Assembly: GCA_017935565.1 (NCBI GenBank)
Contig: JAGBHK010000022.1
Location: 156,193-220,192, forward strand
Direction of reading: 5' to 3'
Length of the DNA stretch: 64,000 nt
DNA from: Lachnospiraceae bacterium
GTDB lineage: Bacteria; Bacillota; Clostridia; Lachnospirales; Lachnospiraceae
The position numbers and the translations under genes were made by a program. Of this stretch, positions 1 to 9,499 are shown piece after piece (position 1 is the first letter of the stretch; every line of letters begins with the position of its first letter). The notes below the pieces were generated by a model. The model did no database searches and had not been told where the DNA came from. It saw nothing but the letters and a program-made list of their open reading frames with translations.

Positions 1-343
1 ACATCCAGCAAAACAGACATTCCAAGCGATTAGAATCGAAGTTAATAAAGAATTGGAAGTGTTGGAAAATTCCATTGATAGAATGATTGAAAGACTTAAT
101 CCGGAAGGAAGATTAAGCATTATTACATTTCATTCATTAGAAGACAGAATAGTAAAGAATAAGTTTAAAGATAACGAGGACCCATGTATATGTCCTAAGA
201 ACTTTCCAAAGTGTGTATGTGGAAGATTAAGTAAAGGTAAATCGGTATATAGAAAGCCTATAGTACCTACAGACAAGGAAGTCGAAGATAACAAAAGGTC
301 TAAAAGTTCAAAACTTAGAACTTTTGAAAGAAATGAAAATTAA
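1..343 (+). CDS. rsmH: 16S rRNA (cytosine1402-N4)-methyltransferase, 3' end only
   Basis: This is the C-terminal part of RsmH (MraW), the SAM-dependent enzyme that N4-methylates C1402 of 16S rRNA. The frame enters the window at base 2 and reads [15 protein letters not shown], the family's hallmark. It is followed by [11 protein letters not shown] and a Cys-rich CICP...CVC segment, both typical of the C-terminus. About 113 residues are visible; the SAM-binding N-terminal domain lies upstream of the window. The gene is the usual first member of the dcw cluster, and the ftsL-like gene follows after 23 bases. Confidence 0.95.
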   Translation, partial: HPAKQTFQAIRIEVNKELEVLENSIDRMIERLNPEGRLSIITFHSLEDRIVKNKFKDNEDPCICPKNFPKCVCGRLSKGKSVYRKPIVPTDKEVEDNKRSKSSKLRTFERNEN

Positions 344-366
344 CTTAAGGATTGGAGAAAATAGAT

Positions 367-849
367 ATGCAAAGAGATTCAAGGAAGAATGAATATATGT
401 ATTATACAGAAGGCAATGCTGTAAGAAAGGTTGCAAGACCTACATATGAGGCTGCACCTAGACATGCAGAGCCTGAAAGAAGACAGGAAACTCACAAAAG
501 AACATACAAAAATCCAAATGAGGGTTTGACTATAAACGTTCCATATGTTATGTTTTTATTGGTGGCTGCATGCGCAGTTGTAATTTCATGTATGAAGTAC
601 ATCAATTTAAACTCTGAGATTAATAAAGTGTCAGATTCTATAGTGTCTATGGAGAATAGCGTAGAGACACTTAAGGCTCAAAATGATGCTGTTGAATATG
701 AGATTAATAGCAATGTAGATATCGATGCTATTATTAAGACAGCTACAGAAGAACTTGGAATGGTTAAGATCTCTGAAGATTCAATTCGTTTTTACACAAG
801 CACAGAAGGCGAATATATGAAGCAGTTTTCCGATGTACCAGTGGAATAA
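367..849 (+). CDS. ftsL: FtsL-like septum formation protein
   Basis: This small bitopic protein has about 60 basic cytoplasmic residues, one membrane segment (about residues 55-72) and an extracytoplasmic coiled-coil region rich in Glu, Asn and Ser. That layout, and its place between rsmH and the PBPs, match FtsL, which forms the divisome complex with DivIC and DivIB/FtsQ. FtsL sequences diverge strongly, so position and topology carry the assignment. I chose the ATG at 367 because a GGAG lies 9 bases upstream. A TTG at 352 would add five residues but has no good ribosome binding site. Confidence 0.75.
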   Translation: MQRDSRKNEYMYYTEGNAVRKVARPTYEAAPRHAEPERRQETHKRTYKNPNEGLTINVPYVMFLLVAACAVVISCMKYINLNSEINKVSDSIVSMENSVETLKAQNDAVEYEINSNVDIDAIIKTATEELGMVKISEDSIRFYTSTEGEYMKQFSDVPVE

Positions 850-875
850 TTATGTGACTTGAGGTGTGATTAAAG

Positions 876-2834
876 ATGGAACGAAAAGGTAGAGAAGTTT
901 CTAAAGATAAAGTGAAAAACAAAAGACAAAATACAAAGAAAATCAACAAGGGCATGAAATATAGACTGTTATTTACGCTTGGAGTTATAACAGTCTTTAT
1001 GATTGGCCTTGTTGTTCGTATGGTAAACATTTGGCGAAATGAAGGTCAGGAGTACTCAAAAAAAGTATTGGACCAGCAATCTTATAATAGTCAAGTTATT
1101 CCTTATCAGAGAGGCGATATCTATGATAGAAATGGAGAATTATTGGCTACAAGCATTAAGGTGTACAATTTGATTCTTGACCCAAAGATTATGACTTCAG
1201 ATGATGGAAAATATCTTGAGCCAACATTAGAAGCATTGAATACTTGTTTTGGGTATGACGTAGACGAGATTAGAACCTTAGTTGAGGAAAATAGTACTAG
1301 CAGCTACTATATTTATGAAAAGAAGATGACATATAGTCAGATAAAAGACTTTCAGGAAATGCAGGATAATGAGGAAGAGTATCCTAATATCCAGGGTGTT
1401 TGGTTTGAAACTGAGTATGAAAGACAGTATCCAAAGAATTCTCTTGCCAGCAGTGTGATTGGTTTTACATCAGCAGGTAATGTTGGTACATGGGGCATTG
1501 AAGAATTTTACAATGATTACCTTAACGGAACCGACGGAAGAAAATATGGATATATGAATAGTGATAATGTTATGGAAGAAACTGTAAAAGATGCAGTTGA
1601 CGGAAGTAATGTTATTTCTACAATAGATGTGTATGTACAGAATGTAGTTGAAACACAGATTAAGAAGTATATGGAAGAATATCAGCCTGACAATATAGGG
1701 GTTATCGTAATGAAGCCTAACACAGGAGAAATCTTGGCAATGTCTGGCAAGAATATGTATGATTTAAATAATCCAAGAGATTTAACTTCATTTTATACAG
1801 CTGAAGAGTTGGCGGCAATGGATGAAAAAGCGCAACTTGAGGCGATGAATAAGATATGGAGAAATTATTGTATTAGTGATAGTTTTGAACCAGGTTCAAC
1901 AGCGAAAATGTTTACAATTGCGGCAGCACTTGATGAAGATAGTATTCAGCCAGATGACACATATATGTGTGATGGATATGAACTTGTAGGTGGTTGGACA
2001 ATTAGATGTCACAGAAGATCAGGTCATGGTGAACTTACTATTGAGCAAGCTATTGCTGAATCTTGCAATGACTCGCTTATGCAGATTGGTGATAAACTTG
2101 GTGCTAATAAATTTGTTGAATATCAATCGCTTTACAACATTGGTATAAAGACAGGTATTGATTTGCCAGGCGAACAAAGTTGTGAAAATCTTATGTTTTC
2201 AGCAGAAGATATGGGACCTGCGGATTTGGCAACAAATACATTTGGTCAGAACTATAATGTTACTATGATTCAGCTTGCAAGCGCATTTTGTTCTCTGATA
2301 AATGGTGGTAATTATTATCAACCATATGTTGTTAAAGAAATTGTAAATAGTAATGGTGGCGTTGAAGTATCTAATGATAAAACTTTAATTAAGCAGGTAA
2401 TAACAGAAGAAACTTCTGATATTATAAAGGCTGGATGTAAGCTCGCCGTTGAAGATGGTACAGCTGGTTCGGCAAAAGTTGATGGCTATGTTATTTCAGG
2501 AAAAACAGGTACAGCGGAAAAACTTCCTAGAGGAACAGGCGAATACCTTATTTCATTTATAGGTTTTGCGCCATATGATACACCTGAAGTTGTTTGTTAC
2601 ACTGTAATAGACAACCCACAGATGGAAGGTGGAGTTCTTTCGATACCAGCTATGGAACTTTTTTCAGATATTATGACTGAAATTTTGCCATATTTAAATG
2701 TTTTCCCAGCAACTGAAGAAACAGACCAGGCAGGTAGCCCAAATGCAGGTGAAGAGTCAGGTGAAAGTTATCCAGAAGGAATTATCGTAGAAGGTGAAGA
2801 TGCGGGTAATACAGAAGAAAATGAAGAAGAATAA
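876..2834 (+). CDS. class B penicillin-binding protein (FtsI/SpoVD type), first copy
   Basis: This is a septal peptidoglycan transpeptidase of 652 residues. It has a basic cytoplasmic N-terminus, one membrane anchor (about residues 28-48), a PBP dimerisation domain beginning at YQRGDIYDRNG, and a transpeptidase domain. All three active-site motifs are present: S341-T-A-K344, S396-C-N398 and K543-T-G-T. The C-terminus is an acidic tail of about 35 residues with no PASTA domain. GAGGTG lies about 8 bases before the ATG. It sits between ftsL and a second class B PBP, so one of the two probably serves vegetative septation and the other sporulation. The sequence alone does not decide which. Confidence 0.93.
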   Translation: MERKGREVSKDKVKNKRQNTKKINKGMKYRLLFTLGVITVFMIGLVVRMVNIWRNEGQEYSKKVLDQQSYNSQVIPYQRGDIYDRNGELLATSIKVYNLILDPKIMTSDDGKYLEPTLEALNTCFGYDVDEIRTLVEENSTSSYYIYEKKMTYSQIKDFQEMQDNEEEYPNIQGVWFETEYERQYPKNSLASSVIGFTSAGNVGTWGIEEFYNDYLNGTDGRKYGYMNSDNVMEETVKDAVDGSNVISTIDVYVQNVVETQIKKYMEEYQPDNIGVIVMKPNTGEILAMSGKNMYDLNNPRDLTSFYTAEELAAMDEKAQLEAMNKIWRNYCISDSFEPGSTAKMFTIAAALDEDSIQPDDTYMCDGYELVGGWTIRCHRRSGHGELTIEQAIAESCNDSLMQIGDKLGANKFVEYQSLYNIGIKTGIDLPGEQSCENLMFSAEDMGPADLATNTFGQNYNVTMIQLASAFCSLINGGNYYQPYVVKEIVNSNGGVEVSNDKTLIKQVITEETSDIIKAGCKLAVEDGTAGSAKVDGYVISGKTGTAEKLPRGTGEYLISFIGFAPYDTPEVVCYTVIDNPQMEGGVLSIPAMELFSDIMTEILPYLNVFPATEETDQAGSPNAGEESGESYPEGIIVEGEDAGNTEENEEE

Positions 2835-2911
2835 CAACATGTGAAAAATGTTTAGAATAACCTTGTAGAAGTAATAATACATTAGTAGTAATTACGTTTA
2901 TGAGGTTATTT

Positions 2912-4657
2912 ATGTTAAGAAGCAGAATGCATAACAAAAAGAAATTATTTTTCTTTATAATTTGTGTAATAATACTAATGATAGTTTTAGTTGTAAGACT
3001 ATCTTATCTGATGGTTTACAAATCATTGTATTATAGCGACAAAGCCGAGGATGTTCATCAAAGAGAAAGGGTTATAAAGGCTGCTAGAGGGTGCATATTG
3101 GATAGAAATGGAGAAATTATTGCTTCAAACAAAACAGTATGTACTATATCTGTTATATACAATCAGATTGAGGATAGCGAGAAAGTAATCGAAGTTTTAT
3201 CAAAAGAATTATCGATGGATGCAGAAGAAGTGCGAAAAAAAGTATCAAAAGTAAGTTCTATTGAAAAAATTAAGTCCAATGTGGATAAAGAAATTGGAGA
3301 TAGAATCAGAGCGTACGATTTAGCAGGGGTAAAAGTTGATGAAGATTATAAGAGATATTATCCATTTTCTACTTTGGCATCAAAGGTTTTAGGCTTTACA
3401 GGGGCGGACAATCAAGGGATTATTGGCTTGGAGGTTTGGTATGAAGAGTATTTAAAGGGGGACGATGGTAAAATCTTGACAACAACAGATGCGAAGGGAG
3501 TTGAAATCGCAGATGTGGTTGAAAATAGGGTTGAGCCAGTGGCTGGATTGAATCTGGTTACAAGTCTTGATGTTAATATTCAAAAATATTGCGAACAGGC
3601 TGCAAAAAAGACATTGGAAGCTAAAGAAGCTAATTATGTTTCAATAATTGTAATGAATCCGCAAAATGGTGAGATTTACGCTATGGTAAATGCTCCTGAA
3701 TTTGATTTGAATAATCCATATGAGTTAAATTATGAGACTGAAACGGAAATTTCGGCTAATGAAAAGATGGATGCTTTGAATAAGATGTGGAGAAATCAGG
3801 TTATCAATGATACATATGAGCCTGGTTCGACCTTTAAAATGATTACAGCTACGGCAGCCATTGAATTAGGCGTAGTAAATGAAAGTACGGGTTTTAGTTG
3901 TCCTGGATTTAAAATTGTTGATGATAGAAGAATAAGGTGTCATAAAACTACAGGGCATGGAGCCGAAACCTTTCAAGAAGGTTTACTAAATAGTTGTAAT
4001 CCAGTGTTCATTGAGACAGGGCTTCGTCTAGGAAAAGAAAACTTATTTTTGTATATGGATAAGCTTGGCTTGATGAAGAAAACCAGTGTGGATTTGCCAG
4101 GGGAAGCAGGAAGTATTATGCACAACATTGATAATGTTAAGAACGTTGAATTGGCGACAATGTCATTTGGGCAGTCCTTTCAAATTACACCATTACAACT
4201 ATTAACTGCAACTTCTGCAATAATAAATGGTGGAAGGCTTGTTACACCTCATTTTGGTGTTATGACTGTGGATGAGGATGGAAATATAGTAGAGGAATTT
4301 CAGTATAGTGAAACAAGCGGTGTTATAGATGAAACAACATCTGAAAAAATGAAAAGCATGCTTGAAAAGGTTGTAAGTGAGGGTGGCGGTAGTAAATGTC
4401 AAATTGAAGGATATTTGATAGGTGGTAAAACTGCTACTTCAGAGAAATTACCAAGAGGAAATGGCAAATACATTGCGTCTTTTATTGGATTTGCTCCAGC
4501 GGATAACCCAGAAGTTATAGCAATGTGTATAATAGATGAACCTACGGGGATTTATTACGGAGGAACTATTGCGACGCCTGTAATAAGAGAGGTATTTGAA
4601 AACATACTTCCGTATTTAGGTGTTGATTATTCTTTAGAAAAAGATTATACTGACTAA
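2912..4657 (+). CDS. class B penicillin-binding protein with variant KTA motif, second copy
   Basis: This second transpeptidase, 581 residues, has an N-terminal membrane segment, a dimerisation domain (ARGCILDRNGEIIA) and a transpeptidase domain. It keeps S306-T-F-K309 and S361-C-N363, but the third motif reads K506-T-A-T where nearly all active PBPs have K(T/S)G. The catalytic Ser and Lys remain, so the enzyme may still be active with altered substrate or beta-lactam handling. The start at 2912 is chosen because GAGGT lies 5 bases upstream; an in-frame ATG at 2900 overlaps that site. No PASTA domain is present. It may be the SpoVD-like partner of the preceding PBP. Confidence 0.9.
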   Translation: MLRSRMHNKKKLFFFIICVIILMIVLVVRLSYLMVYKSLYYSDKAEDVHQRERVIKAARGCILDRNGEIIASNKTVCTISVIYNQIEDSEKVIEVLSKELSMDAEEVRKKVSKVSSIEKIKSNVDKEIGDRIRAYDLAGVKVDEDYKRYYPFSTLASKVLGFTGADNQGIIGLEVWYEEYLKGDDGKILTTTDAKGVEIADVVENRVEPVAGLNLVTSLDVNIQKYCEQAAKKTLEAKEANYVSIIVMNPQNGEIYAMVNAPEFDLNNPYELNYETETEISANEKMDALNKMWRNQVINDTYEPGSTFKMITATAAIELGVVNESTGFSCPGFKIVDDRRIRCHKTTGHGAETFQEGLLNSCNPVFIETGLRLGKENLFLYMDKLGLMKKTSVDLPGEAGSIMHNIDNVKNVELATMSFGQSFQITPLQLLTATSAIINGGRLVTPHFGVMTVDEDGNIVEEFQYSETSGVIDETTSEKMKSMLEKVVSEGGGSKCQIEGYLIGGKTATSEKLPRGNGKYIASFIGFAPADNPEVIAMCIIDEPTGIYYGGTIATPVIREVFENILPYLGVDYSLEKDYTD

Positions 4658-4692
4658 TGTGAAAGTTTGTCAGACAAGGATAGGAGTTAATT

Positions 4693-5649
4693 ATGAGTAC
4701 AGAAACTGTTATATCAATTTTATTGTCGTTTTTAATAAGTGTTATTTTATGTCCAATTGTAATTCCGTTTTTACACAAATTAAAGTTTGGACAGTATATT
4801 AGAGAAGAAGGGCCGAAGGAACATCAAAAGAAATCAGGAACACCTACAATGGGTGGGTTAGTGATTTTATCAAGTGTTGTTATTACTTCTTTGGTTTTCA
4901 TAAAGGATTATAAAGAAATTTTACCAGTACTATTTATGACATTGGTCTTTGGTATTATTGGATTTTTAGATGACTATATAAAGGTTGTTATGAAGAGAAA
5001 TTTAGGTCTTAGAGCATGGCAGAAGATGGCATTACAGATTGTTGTGACAGGTATCTTTATTTTCTATTTATATAATTATACAGATATAGGAACTGATGTT
5101 ATTATCCCTTTTATTTCCGACAAAACATTGGAACTTGGAGTGCTTTTCATTCCATTTGTGTTCTGCGTTGTAGTTGGTACAGTTAATGGTGCTAATTTTA
5201 CAGATGGTCTTGATGGATTAGCTTCAGGCGTAACTGTGATTATTTCGGTATTCTTTACAGTTATTGCCATTGCTACAAAAAGCGGTATAGACCCAATTAC
5301 AGGTGCGGTTTGTGGCGCACTTTTGGGATTTTTATTATTTAATGTGTATCCAGCAAAGGTGTTTATGGGTGATACAGGTTCGTTGGCATTAGGTGGTTTT
5401 GTTGCATCTACTGCAATTGTATTAAAGATGCCTATATTCCTTTTATTAGTAGCATTTATTTATTTTGCAGAAGTTTTATCTGTAATTATTCAGGTTGGAT
5501 ATTTTAAAATTACAAAGGGTAAAAGATTTTTCAAAATGGCGCCAATTCATCACCATTTTGAGTTGTGCGGATGGTCAGAAACTAGAGTTGTTGCGGTGTT
5601 TACTATAATTACAGCTTTATTGTGTTTGATTGCGTATACAGCATTATAA
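4693..5649 (+). CDS. mraY: phospho-N-acetylmuramoyl-pentapeptide transferase
   Basis: MraY transfers phospho-MurNAc-pentapeptide from UDP to undecaprenyl phosphate, making lipid I at the inner face of the membrane. The 318-residue polytopic protein shows GTPTMGGL near residue 50, the DDY motif at D93-D94, NFTDGLDGLA with D171 and D174, FMGDTGSLALGG, and the HHH motif in PIHHHFEL. These are the expected catalytic and metal-binding signatures. GGAG lies 7 bases before the ATG. It is cotranscribed with the PBPs and murD. Confidence 0.97.
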   Translation: MSTETVISILLSFLISVILCPIVIPFLHKLKFGQYIREEGPKEHQKKSGTPTMGGLVILSSVVITSLVFIKDYKEILPVLFMTLVFGIIGFLDDYIKVVMKRNLGLRAWQKMALQIVVTGIFIFYLYNYTDIGTDVIIPFISDKTLELGVLFIPFVFCVVVGTVNGANFTDGLDGLASGVTVIISVFFTVIAIATKSGIDPITGAVCGALLGFLLFNVYPAKVFMGDTGSLALGGFVASTAIVLKMPIFLLLVAFIYFAEVLSVIIQVGYFKITKGKRFFKMAPIHHHFELCGWSETRVVAVFTIITALLCLIAYTAL

Positions 5650-5668
5650 ATGTAGATTGGAGTTAATT

Positions 5669-7042
5669 ATGAATCTTAATGGAAAAAAAGTATTAGTGGC
5701 AGGTGCTGGTAAAAGTGGATTGGGCTCAGTAGCGCTTTTGCAGCAAAAGGGTGCCAGTGTTATTTTATATGATGGTAATGATAAATTGAATATACAGGAT
5801 TTAAAGGATAAACTATCTAATGCTGAGAATGTTAACGCATCGATGGTTGAAATTCTCTTAGGAGATTTGCCAGATGAAGTGTGCTCTAATTTAGAATTAT
5901 GTGTAATAAGCCCGGGAATTCCTTTGGATGTTCCATTTGTAGAGAAATTAAAAAAATACAACGTAAATATCTGGGGAGAAATTGAACTTGCATATAGAAG
6001 TGCGAAGGGTAAACTTGTAGGAATAACAGGTACAAATGGTAAAACAACAACAACTGCATTGGTTGGTGAAATAATGAAAAATTATTTTGAAAGTGTGTTT
6101 GTAGTTGGTAACATTGGTATTCCATATGCACTTATGGCAGATAAAACTACAGATGAGTCTGTTACAGTAGCTGAAATCAGTAGTTTTCAGCTTGAAACTA
6201 TTGAAGCGTTTAAGCCAGATGTTTCGGCCGTGCTCAATATCACACCGGACCATTTGAATAGACATAAAACTATGGAAAACTATGGAAAAACAAAGATGAA
6301 GGTTGCGATGAATCAGGAATCTTCAAGCGTTTGTGTCCTTAATTACGAAGATGAGGCTTTAAGAGAGTATGCCAAAGACTTAAAATGTAAACCATTGTTT
6401 TTCTCTAGCAAAACAAAATTAGAAGAGGGTATTTATCTTGATGAGAACAATGATATATGGTGTTCTTATGGGGATATTAATAAGCCTCTTATGAATACTT
6501 CTGAAATGAAGTTAGTGGGAATACATAATGCTGAAAATGTAATGGCAGCTATGGCTATGTCTATTGTTATGGGCGTCCCTCTTGATGTTTTGGTTGATAC
6601 AATTAAGAATTTCAATGCAGTTGAACATAGAATTGAGTATGTAACAGAAAAAAATGGTGTTGTGTATTATAACGATTCAAAAGGAACTAATACGGATGCT
6701 TCAATAAAGGCTTTAGAGGCTATGAGTAAGAAAACTGTATTGATTGCAGGTGGATATGATAAAGGCTCTGAATTTGATGAATGGGTTCAGGCTTTTAAAG
6801 ATAAGGTTAAGTGTCTTGTGCTTATTGGCGTTACGGCTAATAAGATAGCTGAAACTGCACGCAAATATGGTTTTGAAAATATTGTGTTTGCATCAACTTT
6901 GAAGGATGCGGTTATAGAGGCTTCAAAGGCCGCCTGTGAAGGTGAAGTTGTATTATTGTCGCCTGCATGCGCAAGCTGGGATATGTTTGATAGTTATGAA
7001 CAGCGTGGCGATTTATTTAAAGAATATGTAAATGAATTATAA
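5669..7042 (+). CDS. murD: UDP-N-acetylmuramoyl-L-alanine--D-glutamate ligase
   Basis: MurD adds D-glutamate to UDP-MurNAc-L-Ala in the cytoplasm using ATP. The 457-residue protein has the N-terminal Rossmann segment (VLVAGAGKSG), the Mur-ligase ATP loop at residues 118-127 (GITGTNGKTT), the NITPDHLNRH motif and the HRIEYV...NDSKGTN region of the C-terminal domain. The ATG at 5669 has GGAG 7 bases upstream; an upstream in-frame start would overlap the end of mraY. Confidence 0.96.
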   Translation: MNLNGKKVLVAGAGKSGLGSVALLQQKGASVILYDGNDKLNIQDLKDKLSNAENVNASMVEILLGDLPDEVCSNLELCVISPGIPLDVPFVEKLKKYNVNIWGEIELAYRSAKGKLVGITGTNGKTTTTALVGEIMKNYFESVFVVGNIGIPYALMADKTTDESVTVAEISSFQLETIEAFKPDVSAVLNITPDHLNRHKTMENYGKTKMKVAMNQESSSVCVLNYEDEALREYAKDLKCKPLFFSSKTKLEEGIYLDENNDIWCSYGDINKPLMNTSEMKLVGIHNAENVMAAMAMSIVMGVPLDVLVDTIKNFNAVEHRIEYVTEKNGVVYYNDSKGTNTDASIKALEAMSKKTVLIAGGYDKGSEFDEWVQAFKDKVKCLVLIGVTANKIAETARKYGFENIVFASTLKDAVIEASKAACEGEVVLLSPACASWDMFDSYEQRGDLFKEYVNEL

Positions 7043-7063
7043 GTGGAATGGTGGTAGAAACTG

Positions 7064-8173
7064 TTGAATAGGGATAAGAAAATAAAATTGAATATGGATT
7101 ATACGCTTCTTGTAATAGTGGTTGTGTTATTGGCTTTTGGCTTAGTAATGCTATACAGTGCAAGCGCATACAGTTCCTACTTGGAGAATAATGGTGACTC
7201 TACTTGGTATTTAAGAAATCAGGCTAAGAATACAGTATTAGGTTTGGTTGCAATGTTTATAGTATTGCTTTTTGATTATCATTTTTGGAAGCGATTTGCA
7301 GTACTTGGATACATTTTATCTTTGGTACTTGTGGTATTGGTAATGACTCCTCTTGGAATAGAGGCTAATGGTGCAAGAAGATGGATTGGTATCGAGGGTG
7401 TAATTTCATTTCAGCCTGCGGAATTTGCTAAACTTGCGATGATTTTATTCCTTGCTTGGATTATATCTGAAAGTGTTACTAAAATTGGAAAATTAAGAGC
7501 GATTGCTACGATAGGTATGTTTGTTGGCATAATTGTTGGTGCGGTTGCCATTATCACATCAAACTTAAGTACAGCTATTATTATCTTTGGTATTGCATTT
7601 ACAATGCTTTTTATAGCAAGTCCAAATACGAAGGTTTATGTAATATTAGCAGGATTAGGTGTGTTAGCAGTATTTGCATTTTTACAATTTGGCGATGGAT
7701 TTAGAATGCAGCGTATTGAAGTGTGGAAGAATCCTGAAAGTTATTCTCAAGAAGGCGGTTATCAGGTTTTACAGGCTTTGTATGCAATCGGTTCTGGTGG
7801 ACTTTTTGGTAAAGGTTTTGGTCAGAGTGTGCAGAAATTAGGATTTATTCCAGAAGCACAAAATGATATGATATTTACAATTATTTGTGAAGAATTAGGT
7901 TTGTTTGGCGGTATTGCAGTTATATTGATGTTTGGTTTCCTTATTTGGAGATTATATGTAATTGCGATGGAGGCTGAAGATTTATTTGGAACACTTTTAG
8001 TTGTTGGAATTATGGCCCATATTGCTATTCAGGTAATTTTAAATATTGCTGTTGTAACAAACACTATACCAAATACTGGTATCACATTGCCATTTATCAG
8101 TTATGGTGGTACATCGGTTATGTTTTTATTGGCCGAAATAGGATTGGCATTATCGGTATCTAAGAAAAAATAA
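7064..8173 (+). CDS. ftsW: SEDS-family septal peptidoglycan polymerase FtsW
   Basis: FtsW polymerises lipid II glycan strands with its cognate class B PBP. The 369-residue multi-spanning protein shows the SEDS signatures LYSASAYSS in the first membrane segment, NGARRWI, and the C-terminal LPFISYGGTS. Its position after murD favours FtsW over RodA or SpoVE, though a SpoVE role cannot be excluded in a spore-former gene set. The likely start is TTG at 7064 with a weak GGTGG upstream; an ATG at 7094 would remove ten residues. Confidence 0.9.
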   Translation: MNRDKKIKLNMDYTLLVIVVVLLAFGLVMLYSASAYSSYLENNGDSTWYLRNQAKNTVLGLVAMFIVLLFDYHFWKRFAVLGYILSLVLVVLVMTPLGIEANGARRWIGIEGVISFQPAEFAKLAMILFLAWIISESVTKIGKLRAIATIGMFVGIIVGAVAIITSNLSTAIIIFGIAFTMLFIASPNTKVYVILAGLGVLAVFAFLQFGDGFRMQRIEVWKNPESYSQEGGYQVLQALYAIGSGGLFGKGFGQSVQKLGFIPEAQNDMIFTIICEELGLFGGIAVILMFGFLIWRLYVIAMEAEDLFGTLLVVGIMAHIAIQVILNIAVVTNTIPNTGITLPFISYGGTSVMFLLAEIGLALSVSKKK

Positions 8174-8232
8174 TATGACTAAAAATCAAATCTCTGAATA
8201 ATATAATATATACAATTATTCGGAGGGTGATT

Positions 8233-9498
8233 ATGAGTTATTATAAGGTTGAAAAAACAGATAGACTTGAAGGTGAAATAAAAATACAGGGAGCAAAAAA
8301 CAGTGCATTGCCTATAATAATTGGCTCGATATTGGCAGGTGATATTGTTTCGTTGTATAATTGTCCTGATATAAGTGATGTAAGGGATTTGCTCGATTTG
8401 TTGGAAAAATTAGGAGCAACGATTTGTTTTTTTGACAATATGTTATATATTGATGGAACGAATATAAAAAATATGCCATTAACTAGGGAGGAAATGTCAA
8501 AAACAAGAGGTTCAATTCTCTTTCTTGGTGCATTAACTGCCAGGTTTGGTCAGGCGAATTTGTCTTATCCGGGAGGCTGCAATATAGGAAAAAGACCTAT
8601 AGATATTCATTTTGATGGGATGTCAGCCCTTAATATATACATATATGACGAAGAAGATGATATGATTGGTGCGTATACGGAAGAGATAATTGCTAGTGAT
8701 GTAAATCTTAAATTTCCTTCTGTTGGAGCCACTGAAAATGTTATGCTTTTGGCAACAAAAGCGAAAGGTATTACTAGAATATTTAATGCTGCGAAAGAAC
8801 CTGAAATTGTTGACTTGCAAGATTTTTTGAATAAAATGGGAGCAAAGATAAAGGGGGCTGGAACAGATTGTATTACTATTGAAGGTGTAGAAGAATTACA
8901 CGGATGTAGTTACAAAATAATGGGTGACAGAATGGTCGCAGCAACATATATGGCGGCAACTGCAGCAATCGGAGGTAGAGTTAAATTAAATAATATTAAG
9001 GGCGAATATTTAAGGGAAGAGATAAATGTTTTAAGAAAAATGGGGTGTTATGTAAAATATAAGAAAAAATATATCATTGTGTCTAGGGAGAAAAAAAGCA
9101 AATTAAGACCGATGATATTTATTGAAAGCGGTCCGTATCCTGCATTTGCTACAGATGCCGGAACCTGTTTTGTAGCAGCATTGCTTATGACAAAAGGTTT
9201 ATCAGTTTTTAGAGAAACAGTTTTTGAGAATAGGTATACTGTGGCTGAGGAATTTGAAAAAATGGGAGCAATCATTGCTGTAGCAAAGGGTAAATTGGTT
9301 GTTATTGACGGAGTGGATAAACTCGTAGGTTGTCAGGTGGATGCCAAGGATTTACGAGGAGGAGCGGGGCTTGTTATTGCGGGTCTTATGGCTGAAGGAA
9401 CCACGATAATTAATAAAGTTCAATATATTAAAAGAGGTTATGAAAATATAGTAAGTGATTTAAGACGTTTAGGAGCGAAAATTACTGAGGAGAATTAA
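8233..9498 (+). CDS. murA: UDP-N-acetylglucosamine 1-carboxyvinyltransferase
   Basis: MurA transfers enolpyruvate from PEP to UDP-GlcNAc, the first committed step of peptidoglycan synthesis. The 421-residue protein opens with the family's GAKNSALP and has the fosfomycin-target Cys at C116 within YPGGCNIGKRPIDIH. A Cys here predicts fosfomycin sensitivity, whereas an Asp would give resistance. GGAGG ends 6 bases before the ATG. The 59-base gap after ftsW contains a small imperfect inverted repeat (about 8193-8223) just before the ribosome binding site. murG, often found at this position, is missing. Confidence 0.95.
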   Translation: MSYYKVEKTDRLEGEIKIQGAKNSALPIIIGSILAGDIVSLYNCPDISDVRDLLDLLEKLGATICFFDNMLYIDGTNIKNMPLTREEMSKTRGSILFLGALTARFGQANLSYPGGCNIGKRPIDIHFDGMSALNIYIYDEEDDMIGAYTEEIIASDVNLKFPSVGATENVMLLATKAKGITRIFNAAKEPEIVDLQDFLNKMGAKIKGAGTDCITIEGVEELHGCSYKIMGDRMVAATYMAATAAIGGRVKLNNIKGEYLREEINVLRKMGCYVKYKKKYIIVSREKKSKLRPMIFIESGPYPAFATDAGTCFVAALLMTKGLSVFRETVFENRYTVAEEFEKMGAIIAVAKGKLVVIDGVDKLVGCQVDAKDLRGGAGLVIAGLMAEGTTIINKVQYIKRGYENIVSDLRRLGAKITEEN

Positions 9499-9499
9499 A

